In this document: piece by piece, positions 43,616 through 51,988 of the stretch
How the letters are laid out: each line of letters starts with the position of its first letter
How positions within the stretch are numbered: the stretch's first letter is position 1
Assembly: GCF_900475595.1 (NCBI RefSeq)
Contig: NZ_LS483397.1
Coordinates: forward strand, 901,001 to 965,000
Length of the DNA: 64,000 bases
Direction: 5' to 3'
Origin: Streptococcus uberis
GTDB lineage: Bacteria; Bacillota; Bacilli; Lactobacillales; Streptococcaceae
The notes under the pieces: model-generated
Told to the model about the DNA's origin: nothing
The model's database searches: none
Seen by the model: only the letters and a program-made list of their open reading frames with translations
Translations under genes and position numbers: made by a program

Positions 43616-45589
43616 CTACCTTTCAATAATTTTATAATATGTTTTACTGGTCAGTTTGTAAATGACATAATAGATTAGAATAATAAGGCTAATTGTAAGG
43701 GCACTGACATTGTAAATCATATGAACATCAGTCACACCAAAGAGTAATAACATTTGTTTGATCATAACCATAGCTGCACTAAAATGCAAAATAGCAAGTG
43801 ATATGGGCATAAAGAAGACCACTAATAATTGAGAATTGATTGCTTTTTTGATTTGGTCAATACTCATACCGACCTCTTGTAAAATGGTATAGGATTTTTT
43901 ATCTAAATGCCCTTCTGTGTACTGCTTGTAATAAATGATTAATGCGGCACCTAATATGAAACTTAGTCCTAATAGAAATCCAGTGAAAAGGAATCCCCCA
44001 GTAATGACATAATAGTCTTTCTGGAAATTCTCTTTTCGTTCATAGTATGCTAGATAATCTTTACCATGACTGATAGCTACTGAATTTGGATCTGCAATGC
44101 TCTTCATTTCTTTTTCAGATAATTCTGCTAAAACTGTTAAGTCTGAAGTGATATTTGCTTTCATACCTGAATGTTTATTAAAACTATCAATAATCTGGCG
44201 CATTATCTTGAGGTCCTTTACGACCATGATCGTTGGGTTATAGGTATTTGCGATTTCTGGCAATTTTGCAGTTTTAAGATTTTTAACAACGTGATAGTTT
44301 TTACCAAAGATAGAAATTTCATTTAAATGACTAGTGTTTTTTTGTTGGAAAAAAATCATTTGATTATCCTTCAAAGTTGGAACAGTATTTCCTAAGGCTC
44401 TAAAATCCTTTTCAGGGATAATAAAACTATTGGTCAGTGTTTTAAAGTTAGGGTTTTGAAGGCTTTTTTTTGTAATGGCAATTTTTTTATCATTATCATT
44501 GTTAAAGTTTACCATTGCGCTAGTATAGCTTATATAATCACTTTCACGTAACTGTAATTTAGGCAATATCAGTTCTTGAAATTGTTTTTGATGATTAAGA
44601 TCATTTGGATTATCAAAGGTAATCTTAGTATTTTTTGGGAACAGCTGATTTAACTGAGATTCTGAGTTAGTATATAATGCTGTAGATGTTGCTATGGCAA
44701 CAAAAGCCATGACAGCTAATATGGTGATATTGGCAAGGCCGACTGCATTTTGTTTCATACGAAAAATCATTTGTGCTGTTGTGATGAAATGCTTAGGTTG
44801 ATAATAGTATCTTTTATTTTGTCTTTTTCTCTTAAGATACCAAGTCATAAAGGAAATATAAAAGAGGTAGGTTCCTATGATAACGAAAATCACTGCAATG
44901 AAAAATCGATAAATAACGGCCATGGCTGCAATTTTTGTTGAGGACAGTGATAAATAATAACCAAAACCAATAGATAGGAGTGCTAAAGCAGCTAAGAGCT
45001 TATTGCCACGTGGTTCTACTTCTCCTTGTTCTTGATCTCTAAACAGTAATAATGGTGACGATTTGCCAATCTTAACCATTCCAATGATTTCAAGGAGGAG
45101 AAAAATAAACCCAAAGAGTACAATTGTTATTAGAAAGGCAATGAAGTTAATATGCAACCTAAGGTCTTGATAGTGAAGGAGGTTTGCAAAAATCAGATAA
45201 AAAAGATGGGAAAAAATCCCAGAAAAGAGACTCCCCAAACCAATCACACCTAAATAAGTGATTAAGAGTTCATAACTAGCAACAAGACCTACTTGCTTTT
45301 TTGTCATACCTAGTACAGTGTATAACCCAAATTCACGACTCCTTTGCTTTATAAAAAAGAGATAAGAGTAGATTTCCATAATAGTAGCAAAAATAAGGAG
45401 GACAACTGAAGCCAACAATAACAGTATTTTACCATTTTGCATATTTTCTGAAACCGGGCCGGTAAGGAGTATCATAACAATTGTATTTAGCATAAATAAG
45501 ACAATACTCGCTAAGATAAAAGGGACAACAACTTCTTTTGTTTTTTTGAGATTGTTCCATGCCATTTTGAGATAAAACATCTTATTCAC
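43616..45589 (-). CDS. nsrP: BceB-type ABC transporter permease, NsrP
   Basis: A 657-residue permease of the peptide-resistance (Pep7E) group. It has ten predicted membrane segments arranged with FtsX-type units and the large outside domain between segments 7 and 8 (about residues 310-510), the feature that binds antimicrobial peptide or lipid II complexes and signals to the kinase. Its ATG overlaps nsrF by 8 bases. With NsrF it should remove nisin-like lantibiotics from the membrane and trigger NsrK. Confidence 0.9.
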   Translation of the reverse strand: MNKMFYLKMAWNNLKKTKEVVVPFILASIVLFMLNTIVMILLTGPVSENMQNGKILLLLASVVLLIFATIMEIYSYLFFIKQRSREFGLYTVLGMTKKQVGLVASYELLITYLGVIGLGSLFSGIFSHLFYLIFANLLHYQDLRLHINFIAFLITIVLFGFIFLLLEIIGMVKIGKSSPLLLFRDQEQGEVEPRGNKLLAALALLSIGFGYYLSLSSTKIAAMAVIYRFFIAVIFVIIGTYLFYISFMTWYLKRKRQNKRYYYQPKHFITTAQMIFRMKQNAVGLANITILAVMAFVAIATSTALYTNSESQLNQLFPKNTKITFDNPNDLNHQKQFQELILPKLQLRESDYISYTSAMVNFNNDNDKKIAITKKSLQNPNFKTLTNSFIIPEKDFRALGNTVPTLKDNQMIFFQQKNTSHLNEISIFGKNYHVVKNLKTAKLPEIANTYNPTIMVVKDLKIMRQIIDSFNKHSGMKANITSDLTVLAELSEKEMKSIADPNSVAISHGKDYLAYYERKENFQKDYYVITGGFLFTGFLLGLSFILGAALIIYYKQYTEGHLDKKSYTILQEVGMSIDQIKKAINSQLLVVFFMPISLAILHFSAAMVMIKQMLLLFGVTDVHMIYNVSALTISLIILIYYVIYKLTSKTYYKIIER

Positions 45590-46334
45590 CTCCTAGCAAG
45601 CCTGCCATGGCTAAAGAAATATCTTTACTAAATTCCATATTTGTCCGATTTCCTCGATGCATTTGATGATAAATTCGACCATCCTTAATGAAGAGTACAC
45701 GTTTTGCATGGCTAGCAGCATTGGCCGAATGGGTAACCATTAGCAGGGTTTGTCCGTCAAGATTAATGTCTTCAAAAAGGTTTAGTAGGTCCTCTGAGTT
45801 TCGATAATCTAAAGCTGCTGTAGGTTCATCAGCTAAAAGGAGTTTAGGATTGGTGATCAAACTTCTAGCAATGGCTACTCTTTGTTTTTGGCCCCCTGAT
45901 ATTTCAAAGGGTCTTTTTTCTAATAGCTCTTGAATTCTTAATTTGGGAGCTAATTGTTGCAAACGACTTTCCATTTCCTTTATAGATTTACGAGCTAAAA
46001 CCAGTGGTAAAAAAATATTGTCTTTGATCGACAGGGAATCTAGAAGATGAAATTCCTGAAAAACAAATCCCAAATTCTCTAGTCGAAATTGTGCTAGTTT
46101 TTTGTCTTTAATTTGAGTTATATCTTGACCATTTAGTATGACTGAACCACTTGTTGGTTTTTCAAGAGTAGCTAAAATATTGAGTAAGGTTGTTTTACCA
46201 GAGCCAGACTCACCCATTATTGCAATAAATTCACCAGATTCAACTTTAAAATCAACATCTTGTAATGCCCTTGTCTCTTCTTTTGAAAATCTTGTGCGAT
46301 AAACTTTTTCTAAATGCTGTATATCTAATAACAT
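45582..46334 (-). CDS. nsrF: BceA-type ABC transporter ATPase, NsrF
   Basis: A 250-residue ATP-binding subunit: Walker A GESGSGKTT (41-49), Q-loop VFQEFHLLD, signature ISGGQKQR, Walker B LLLADEPTAALD and H-loop VTHS. A family-typical C-terminal MHRGNRTNMEFSKDISLAMAGLLGGE is seen. It drives the NsrP permease. It starts 25 bases after the nsr stop with AAGGAG upstream. Peptide-specific rather than generic efflux is indicated by the neighbouring nsr gene and two-component system. Confidence 0.92.
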   Translation of the reverse strand: MLLDIQHLEKVYRTRFSKEETRALQDVDFKVESGEFIAIMGESGSGKTTLLNILATLEKPTSGSVILNGQDITQIKDKKLAQFRLENLGFVFQEFHLLDSLSIKDNIFLPLVLARKSIKEMESRLQQLAPKLRIQELLEKRPFEISGGQKQRVAIARSLITNPKLLLADEPTAALDYRNSEDLLNLFEDINLDGQTLLMVTHSANAASHAKRVLFIKDGRIYHQMHRGNRTNMEFSKDISLAMAGLLGGE

Positions 46335-46359
46335 GTCATTCTCCTTACACTATTATAAC

Positions 46360-47322
46360 TTATTTTACTTGACCAGATAGCCATTTTTGGGCATCTTCAA
46401 GGGCTGTACTTGATACTTGGTCAGGGATAATAGGTTGATTCTCATAGCTTTGCCCATTTCGATCAATGGTTTTGGCGATACTAAGCATCATTTCAGCTCC
46501 ATCATATAATGGAAAGGTCATATTTACCGTCGTATAAGAAGCTGAATTGACACCAAAATAACGTGTTTTTTCCATACCTTTAAATGATAAGGCAACCATT
46601 TCAGCAGAGGATGCTGTTTTTCCATTAATGACTAGTGCAATTGGTACTTTTTGTTTATGAATAGCCTTTTGCAATTTGATTTTGGCTTGATTTTTGAGCT
46701 TATTCTTGGCTAAGAGGTAATCTGTTTTTTGCTGATACTTATCTTGACTTGAAAAGAGTTTGCCGTCAGGTAACAAGGAAGACAAGCCTATTAGCATGGG
46801 TGCCATATTGCCTCCGCCATTATTGGCTAAATTGATAATGACAGCCTTGTAGTGATCATAAGATAAATGATTGTTGAGGGCATCAGCATATTTTGCCATT
46901 TCCTTGGGATCACTTCCTAGAAATTCAGGTAAGGTGACAAGTAAAGTCTGTTGTTCCAGCATTTTTACTGTAGGTAGCTGTTTTTTTGCCTTGGTTTGAC
47001 TTATTTCTTGCTTGGATTGGATAAAGGAATGTTTACCTCCAGCTTCTTTAACCACCTTTGATAGAACTTTTCTAGCTTGGCTATATGTGGAAACTGTTTT
47101 GAGTTCTTTTTCAGCTGAATTTTTTGCTTTATTCCAGTCATCCCCCTGAGCGTAGAGCCCTATACTATCCATTTGCTTCAAGGCTATTTGTCCATAGGTT
47201 CTAGGACTCGGAGGAATTAGATAGAAATTGGATTTAGGGCCTAGATAAAGGACTGCTCCTATAAGTAATGAAAGTGATAAAGCTAGCGCTGCAAATATTG
47301 AATAGACTTTAGACTTTTTCAT
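46360..47322 (-). CDS. nsr: Nisin resistance protein, membrane-anchored S41 protease
   Basis: A 320-residue protease that clips the C-terminal tail of nisin-type lantibiotics outside the membrane. An N-terminal anchor (residues about 7-27) is followed by the S41 tail-specific protease fold. The catalytic His is His98 (GGKHSF), the same number as in S. agalactiae NSR, and the nucleophile Ser lies in TASSAEM (236-242), the NSR signature. Length is identical to known NSR. The start at 47322 is preferred; the longer reading to 47424 runs through the promoter palindrome. The nsrFP-RK genes follow, confirming the assignment. Confidence 0.92.
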   Translation of the reverse strand: MKKSKVYSIFAALALSLSLLIGAVLYLGPKSNFYLIPPSPRTYGQIALKQMDSIGLYAQGDDWNKAKNSAEKELKTVSTYSQARKVLSKVVKEAGGKHSFIQSKQEISQTKAKKQLPTVKMLEQQTLLVTLPEFLGSDPKEMAKYADALNNHLSYDHYKAVIINLANNGGGNMAPMLIGLSSLLPDGKLFSSQDKYQQKTDYLLAKNKLKNQAKIKLQKAIHKQKVPIALVINGKTASSAEMVALSFKGMEKTRYFGVNSASYTTVNMTFPLYDGAEMMLSIAKTIDRNGQSYENQPIIPDQVSSTALEDAQKWLSGQVK

Positions 47323-47393
47323 GGTCTTGTTCCTCTTTCCTTTTAATAAGTTTATTTTACACTTATTGATCAGTTTGAGACTTACATTTAGAA

Positions 47394-47425
47394 AGTGAAA
47401 ACTTACAATTTCGTAAGTTTTCACT
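47394..47425. promoter_or_regulatory. 32-bp inverted repeat in the nsr / PASTA divergent region
   Basis: Perfect 13-bp arms AGTGAAAACTTAC and GTAAGTTTTCACT around AATTTC. Its centre TTACA-ATTT-CGTAA is one base away from the BceR-type box TNACA-N4-TGTAA, so it is a candidate NsrR binding site about 75 bases upstream of nsr. No U-run, so not a terminator. Confidence 0.65.
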
Positions 47426-47486
47426 AAGAGAAACAGAGTTACATCTGATATAATAGATTCAAGAATTGCCTTCTAAGGAGAATACT

Positions 47487-47972
47487 ATGGCTAAATTAAG
47501 TAAATTTTCAAAATCGTTAGGGGCCTTTGGGAAAATTATTTCTGTGATTCCTGATACTACCGAATTAATTGGTAAGGGTATGGACAACACTCGTCCAATC
47601 ATTGAAAAATATATGGATCAAAGGCAAGCACGTCAAGAAAGATTGAGAACTATTGATGATGTTATTAATTTACCCTTAGATCAGGCGAAAGAACACCTTG
47701 AAAAACAAGGATTTGTTGTGGCGTCTATACCTGCAAAACCTGATAAAAAATGGTTAACGGCTTCTATTAATGAGGTTGTTTCAATGTCTCCGAGAACTGG
47801 TAGGCACCGATTAGGAAGCTTGGTCAAGCTTTATTATGTCACTACTGAAGTCTTAGAAAAAAGTCAATCGTTATTGGATCAAGATAATTTGAAAAAAGTT
47901 GAACGCAATCAAAAAATTGCTGATACATTGGAAACAGTTAAACACATCAAAATGCCTTTTGGAAAAAAATAA
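47487..47972 (+). CDS. Small cytosolic PASTA-domain protein
   Basis: A 161-residue protein with a single PASTA-like module (residues about 58-122; TIDDVINLPLDQAKEHLEKQGFVVASI, then SINEVVSMSPRTG and LVKLYYVT). PASTA domains normally bind peptidoglycan fragments outside the cell, yet no signal peptide or membrane segment is present here, only an amphipathic N terminus (MAKLSKFSKSLGAFGKIISVIP). AAGGAG supports the ATG at 47487. Divergent from nsr. Similar short proteins occur in streptococci; function unknown. Confidence 0.8.
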   Translation: MAKLSKFSKSLGAFGKIISVIPDTTELIGKGMDNTRPIIEKYMDQRQARQERLRTIDDVINLPLDQAKEHLEKQGFVVASIPAKPDKKWLTASINEVVSMSPRTGRHRLGSLVKLYYVTTEVLEKSQSLLDQDNLKKVERNQKIADTLETVKHIKMPFGKK

Positions 47973-47978
47973 AAAAAT

Positions 47979-48004
47979 AAAAACCATCCCTTGGGATGGT
48001 TTTT
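47979..48004. terminator. Bidirectional terminator between PASTA gene and trmFO
   Basis: CCATCC / GGATGG stem with CTTG loop between A- and T-runs, in the 30-bp gap of two convergent genes. Confidence 0.88.
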
Positions 48005-49337
48005 AGCTATTTAGAAAGGCTTCTAAATCTTTGAGCGATCTTTCCGCTATAGCTTCGTAACGCTCTTTCTTATCACGGATTCGTTTGCCTTCTAATTCTT
48101 TGATAATACCAAAATTAACATTCATTGGTTGAAAATGTTTACTGTCTGTATGTGTGACATAGTGTGGCAAGCTACCAATTGCTGTTGTTTCAGGGAAAAT
48201 AATTGCCTCTTCTCCTTTGAAGAGTCTAGCAGCATTAATACCAGCAATAAGTCCAGAAGCTGCTGATTCCACATAACCTTCTACTCCAGTCATCTGACCT
48301 GCGAAGAAGAGGTTTTCATTTGCGCGTGATTGGAAGGTTTGTTTCAGTAAATTTGGTGAATCCATATAGGAATTACGATGCATAACTCCATAACGAACAA
48401 ACTCAGCATTTTCAAGTCCTGGAATCATTTGGAAAACACGTTTTTGCTCGCCCCATTTCAAATGTGTCTGGAAACCAACCATATTATATAAGCTTCCTGC
48501 CGCATTGTCTTGACGTAATTGAACAACAGCGTATGGTGTTTTATAGTCACCATCACGTGGTCCTTTATAATCATCTGGGTATTCTAAACCAACGGGTTTC
48601 ATTGGACCATATAGCATAGTTTTAATGCCACGTTTTGCCATAACTTCGATTGGCATACAGCCTTCAAAATACTTTTCTTTTTCAAAAGAGTTCAAAGGTG
48701 CTTCTTCTGCTGTTGTCAAGGCTTCATGAAAAGCCAAAAATTCCTCTTTTGTCATAGGACAATTGAGATAGGCAGCTTCACCTTTGTCGTAGCGTGACTT
48801 TAGATAAACTTTGTCCATATTGATGGTTGACTTATCAATAATCGGTGCTGCTGCATCATAGAAGTAAAATCCTTCTCCGCCATTTAGGGCATGAATTTTT
48901 TCAGCCAATGCATCGGATGTTAATGGACCGGTTGCTATAACAGTGATGGCATCATTTGGAATTTCTGTGATTTCACCCCTGATAACTTCGATAAGTGGAT
49001 TATTCTCAAGCTCTGCTGTGACAGCTTCAGCATAACCTACTCGGTCAACTGCCATGGCTCCACCAGCTGGAACGCGGTGCGCTTCCCCGGCACGCATAAT
49101 AATGGAATCAAGGCGTCGCATTTCTTCTTTTAGGAGACCTACGGCGTTTGTTAAACTATCCCCTCTGAAAGAGTTGGAACAAACTAATTCTGCAAAGTTG
49201 CTTGTTTTATGTTGCGGTGTGGCTTTAACCCCACGCATTTCATAAAGTTTAACAGGGATACCTCTTTTAGCGATTTGGTATGCGGCCTCTGAGCCGGCAA
49301 GACCCGCGCCGATAACGTTAATATAAGATTGAGACAA
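48003..49337 (-). CDS. trmFO: tRNA (uracil-54-C5)-methyltransferase, folate/FAD-dependent TrmFO
   Basis: Makes ribothymidine at position 54 of tRNA using methylene-tetrahydrofolate and FADH2. The 444-residue protein has the GidA-related FAD motif [21 protein letters not shown] near the N terminus, the conserved Cys in [25 protein letters not shown] and the typical [17 protein letters not shown] near the C terminus. The start is TTG at 49337 (encoding the conserved SQSYINVIG), with GAGG 10 bases upstream; the longer reading to 49373 lacks family support. Upstream TGCTATAAT near 49400 (- strand) is a likely promoter. Confidence 0.95.
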   Translation of the reverse strand: MSQSYINVIGAGLAGSEAAYQIAKRGIPVKLYEMRGVKATPQHKTSNFAELVCSNSFRGDSLTNAVGLLKEEMRRLDSIIMRAGEAHRVPAGGAMAVDRVGYAEAVTAELENNPLIEVIRGEITEIPNDAITVIATGPLTSDALAEKIHALNGGEGFYFYDAAAPIIDKSTINMDKVYLKSRYDKGEAAYLNCPMTKEEFLAFHEALTTAEEAPLNSFEKEKYFEGCMPIEVMAKRGIKTMLYGPMKPVGLEYPDDYKGPRDGDYKTPYAVVQLRQDNAAGSLYNMVGFQTHLKWGEQKRVFQMIPGLENAEFVRYGVMHRNSYMDSPNLLKQTFQSRANENLFFAGQMTGVEGYVESAASGLIAGINAARLFKGEEAIIFPETTAIGSLPHYVTHTDSKHFQPMNVNFGIIKELEGKRIRDKKERYEAIAERSLKDLEAFLNS

Positions 49338-49475
49338 TAGACTAATACCTCTTTGGAAAGTATACCTTCCCACAAATCTTTCTTTAAATTTTACTTGCTA
49401 TATTATAGCAGAAAAAGACTCAAAAGCAAAAGAATGTTGATGTTTTACTCTTTTCTTTTTGGAAAAAGGTGCCCT

Positions 49476-50189
49476 TTAAAAGCAAATACAGTAAGCTAGA
49501 AAAACACTTAAAATACTAAAAAGGGATCCTATTAGATAATATTCAGCAAAAGCAGGGCTTTCAGAAATTTTATTGTAGCGTGCGATAGACTTAGCTGTGA
49601 AAACTAAGCCGATTGAGGCATATTGCCCCATGACCATACAAATACCAATAACTATTCTTTCCAATGTCCCAATCATAGCTCCTGCGCCACTAATGGTATC
49701 TAGTTTGACGCCTTCTGCAGGCTGATATTTTTCAAAGAGAATCTTAAAAAGGATATTACTTGGTTTTGTTATTAAAATAATGAAGAGTGCTGTTGTAAGT
49801 AAGCTGTTATCTAAATAAACTACTTTTGAATAGTTGTGAGCATTTATCACTGCAAGGCTGGCGATAATCGTCAGATGAAACAATTGATCAAGGATAAACG
49901 ATTGTTTGATATTGAGTTTTAAAAGCCTTGCAAATTTAGATTTTGATAAATCAATGACGGCATGGCTCAACCAAATGATTAGATAGGTTAGCCATTGATT
50001 GGGTATGAGAACAAACAGGGGCATTAAAGTCACACCAACAAGTAAGATATGCTTAAGTAGATAGCGCTTGTCACTTAGCTTTTTTTCCGCCATTTGTGGA
50101 CTTTGAAAGTGAAAATCGGCTAGGAAATGACATATTAAAAGGAGTAACAATAAGGGATTGCTTTTTAAATATTCTGCGATACTAGGCAT
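49476..50189 (-). CDS. DUF3307 membrane protein, satD partner
   Basis: A 237-residue integral membrane protein with about seven segments. The N terminus LLLLLLICHFLADFHFQSPQMAEKKL and WLSHAVIDLSKSKFAR match DUF3307, whose members occur almost always next to SatD-type proteins. Function is unknown; conserved His/Asp residues in membrane positions (HFLADFHFQ, HAVIDLSK) suggest metal binding or enzymatic activity. It overlaps satD by 8 bases and is therefore co-translated. The pair is regulated by the palindrome array upstream. Confidence 0.8.
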   Translation of the reverse strand: MPSIAEYLKSNPLLLLLLICHFLADFHFQSPQMAEKKLSDKRYLLKHILLVGVTLMPLFVLIPNQWLTYLIIWLSHAVIDLSKSKFARLLKLNIKQSFILDQLFHLTIIASLAVINAHNYSKVVYLDNSLLTTALFIILITKPSNILFKILFEKYQPAEGVKLDTISGAGAMIGTLERIVIGICMVMGQYASIGLVFTAKSIARYNKISESPAFAEYYLIGSLFSILSVFLAYCICF

Positions 50190-50856
50190 TTTGATTTCCT
50201 TCTATTCTAAGTTTATTGATCAACTCTTTTGCAGCATTTCGGGTTCGAAAATAGACTTTAACACTACTACTTTTTAGCCTTTTAGATAGGCTACTTGCCG
50301 TCAAGCCTAGTTTTTCTGAAACTTCTTTTTGATCAAAATTTTCTTGGTAATAGTTTAAGTGTAAAATTGTTTCAAAGACTTCTTCTTGACTTGCTCGCCA
50401 ATTACTTTTAATGGCATCTCCTGCAGAAATCAAGGCATTAATGACAACGTCTGTTTCTAAATCTTTTGTTCTTATCGCTATTTTTGTTTGCCCATAATCA
50501 TTTTTTTGATGAATATAGGTTATGGCTTCTCTCGCCTGCCAATATGCTGGTCCGTCTGCTCCAATACTCATTTCAGGATTGATTTCTGTTATAATTTGAC
50601 CGATTCCAATACCATATCTTATGGAATGAGGTTTCATAGCAAGAGAAATGTCATCAATCATTTGGAAAACATTTGCTTCTATCTTAAGCAAGCCTTGGAA
50701 TTCATCTCCTAATGTAATTGAAAATTTTGAGACAATATCTTTTTGATATTTTTGATTGATTTTTTCTAAGGCTTTCTTGAATTTTTCCTGAAATTGATAG
50801 CGCTGTTCAACTTGTTTTGAATCGATAAAATCACCAATAACTGCAATATAATTCAT
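50182..50856 (-). CDS. satD: SatD-family DNA-binding protein
   Basis: A 224-residue protein named after S. mutans satD (acid-tolerance locus). The N-terminal part (IAVIGDFIDSKQVEQRYQFQEKFKKALEKIN, SKFSITLGDEFQGLL, IRYGIGIGQI) resembles a nucleotidyl-cyclase-like fold, and the C-terminal part carries a helix-turn-helix (EVSEKLGLTASSLSKRLKSSSV, about 180-202). ATG at 50856 with GGAGGAG is chosen; the reading to 50907 would begin inside the operator repeats. The four palindromes directly upstream are the probable target of its own helix-turn-helix (inference). Confidence 0.82.
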   Translation of the reverse strand: MNYIAVIGDFIDSKQVEQRYQFQEKFKKALEKINQKYQKDIVSKFSITLGDEFQGLLKIEANVFQMIDDISLAMKPHSIRYGIGIGQIITEINPEMSIGADGPAYWQAREAITYIHQKNDYGQTKIAIRTKDLETDVVINALISAGDAIKSNWRASQEEVFETILHLNYYQENFDQKEVSEKLGLTASSLSKRLKSSSVKVYFRTRNAAKELINKLRIEGNQNA

Positions 50857-50872
50857 TATGCTCCTCCATTTT

Positions 50873-50973
50873 AGTCCATTATAACAGACTAAATCAGAAA
50901 AGTCCATTATAACAGACTAAATAAAAAAGTCCATTATAACAGACTAATCATAAAAAGTCGTTTATAATAGACT
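50873..50973. repeat. Four tandem 18-bp palindromes that build the satD promoter
   Basis: Units at 50873-50890, 50901-50918, 50928-50945 and 50956-50973 have the form AGTCyrTTATAAyrGACT; the first three are identical (AGTCCATTATAACAGACT). Start-to-start spacing is 28, 27 and 28. On the - strand each unit holds a TATAAT, and the next unit supplies TGGACT (ACGACT in unit 4) 16-17 bases upstream, so neighbouring units form overlapping -35/-10 pairs. Confidence 0.88.
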
Positions 50974-51037
50974 TTTTATGATTGATGTAAAGGTTTATTG
51001 ATAAAAAGGGGTAAGACCATAAACTTTGATAGATCTA

Positions 51038-51046
51038 TGGTATACT
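51038..51046 (+). promoter_or_regulatory. Extended -10 promoter of the LysR gene
   Basis: TGGTATACT, about 22 bases before the ATG; a palindrome ATAGATCTAT (51029-51038) overlaps its upstream edge and could be part of a LysR-type binding site. Confidence 0.55.
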
Positions 51047-51067
51047 AGAGTTAAATAGGAGAGATCT

Positions 51068-51952
51068 ATGGAAATTAGGCAATTAAATTATTTTATTACA
51101 GTAGCAGAAACAAAGAATTATTCTCATGCTGCTAAAAGTCTATTTGTGACACAACCGACTTTGTCACAATCGATAAAAAAACTTGAACAGGAATTAAATA
51201 CAGCCCTTTTTATTCAAAATGGCCGTCAGTTACAATTAACCGAGGCCGGTGAAATTCTTTATCAACGAGGAAAAACCTTGCTAAAAGATTTTAATCTCTT
51301 GCTTGAAGAAATTCATTTATTGAATCAAGAAAAAAAAGAATCTATAAGAATAGGATTAACATCACTATTTGCTATTCAATTTATGAAACAAATTTCAACA
51401 TTTATGGCAACACATTCAAGTGTTGAAGTTTCCTTAATTCAAGATGGTTCTAGAAAATTACAAGAATTATTAGCAAAGGGAAAAATCGATATCGGTCTCC
51501 TATCATTCCCATGTCTAAGAGATGATATTACCATTGAACCATTACAAACATCAACACATGGGTATAAAGTTAGTATTGTTATGCCCAAAACGCACCCATT
51601 AGCAAATCATAAATCATTACGGTTAATTGATCTCAAAGATTGTCGCTTTGCTACTTTAAACGAGCATTTTATGTTAGGTGAAATGTTGCCAAGACGAGCT
51701 AGATCACTCGGTTTTGAGCCTAATATTGTTTTCAAACACAGTGATTGGGAAGTTATCATTCACAGTCTTGAAAGCCTTGATGCTGTAACGATTTTAGCTA
51801 GTGAATTTGAAAGTTTAAGTCAAAAAAACGATCTCATTTGGATACCGTTTCAAGATAAAAATGATTTTTACCCAATAGGCATTGCTTATCGCGACAATTA
51901 CACTTTTAGTCCAACTATTGAAGAATTGTTAGCACTTTTAAAAACAAATTAA
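51068..51952 (+). CDS. LysR-family transcriptional regulator
   Basis: A 294-residue regulator with the N-terminal LysR helix-turn-helix (residues 1-60; FITVAETKNYSHAAKSLFVTQPTLSQSIKKLEQELNTALF) and a periplasmic-binding-like effector domain (about 90-290; IRIGLTSLFAIQF, GKIDIGLLSFP). It belongs to the broad CynR/CitR-like group. Divergent from satD across the palindrome array; whether it controls satD or a distant operon is unknown. AGGAGAG precedes the ATG. Confidence 0.9.
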   Translation: MEIRQLNYFITVAETKNYSHAAKSLFVTQPTLSQSIKKLEQELNTALFIQNGRQLQLTEAGEILYQRGKTLLKDFNLLLEEIHLLNQEKKESIRIGLTSLFAIQFMKQISTFMATHSSVEVSLIQDGSRKLQELLAKGKIDIGLLSFPCLRDDITIEPLQTSTHGYKVSIVMPKTHPLANHKSLRLIDLKDCRFATLNEHFMLGEMLPRRARSLGFEPNIVFKHSDWEVIIHSLESLDAVTILASEFESLSQKNDLIWIPFQDKNDFYPIGIAYRDNYTFSPTIEELLALLKTN

Positions 51953-51988
51953 ATAAAGTTAGAGTCATTTACTCTAACTTTATTTTTA
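51951..51988. terminator. Bidirectional terminator between LysR gene and topA
   Basis: AAAGTTAGAGT / ACTCTAACTTT 11-bp stem with CATTT loop; overlaps both stop codons and has A- and T-runs outside. Confidence 0.9.

Noticed and set aside
50873-50973. CRISPR-like array of four repeats
   Set aside because: Units are only 18 bp, palindromic and separated by 9-10 bases, with a promoter embedded and no cas genes; they are operators.
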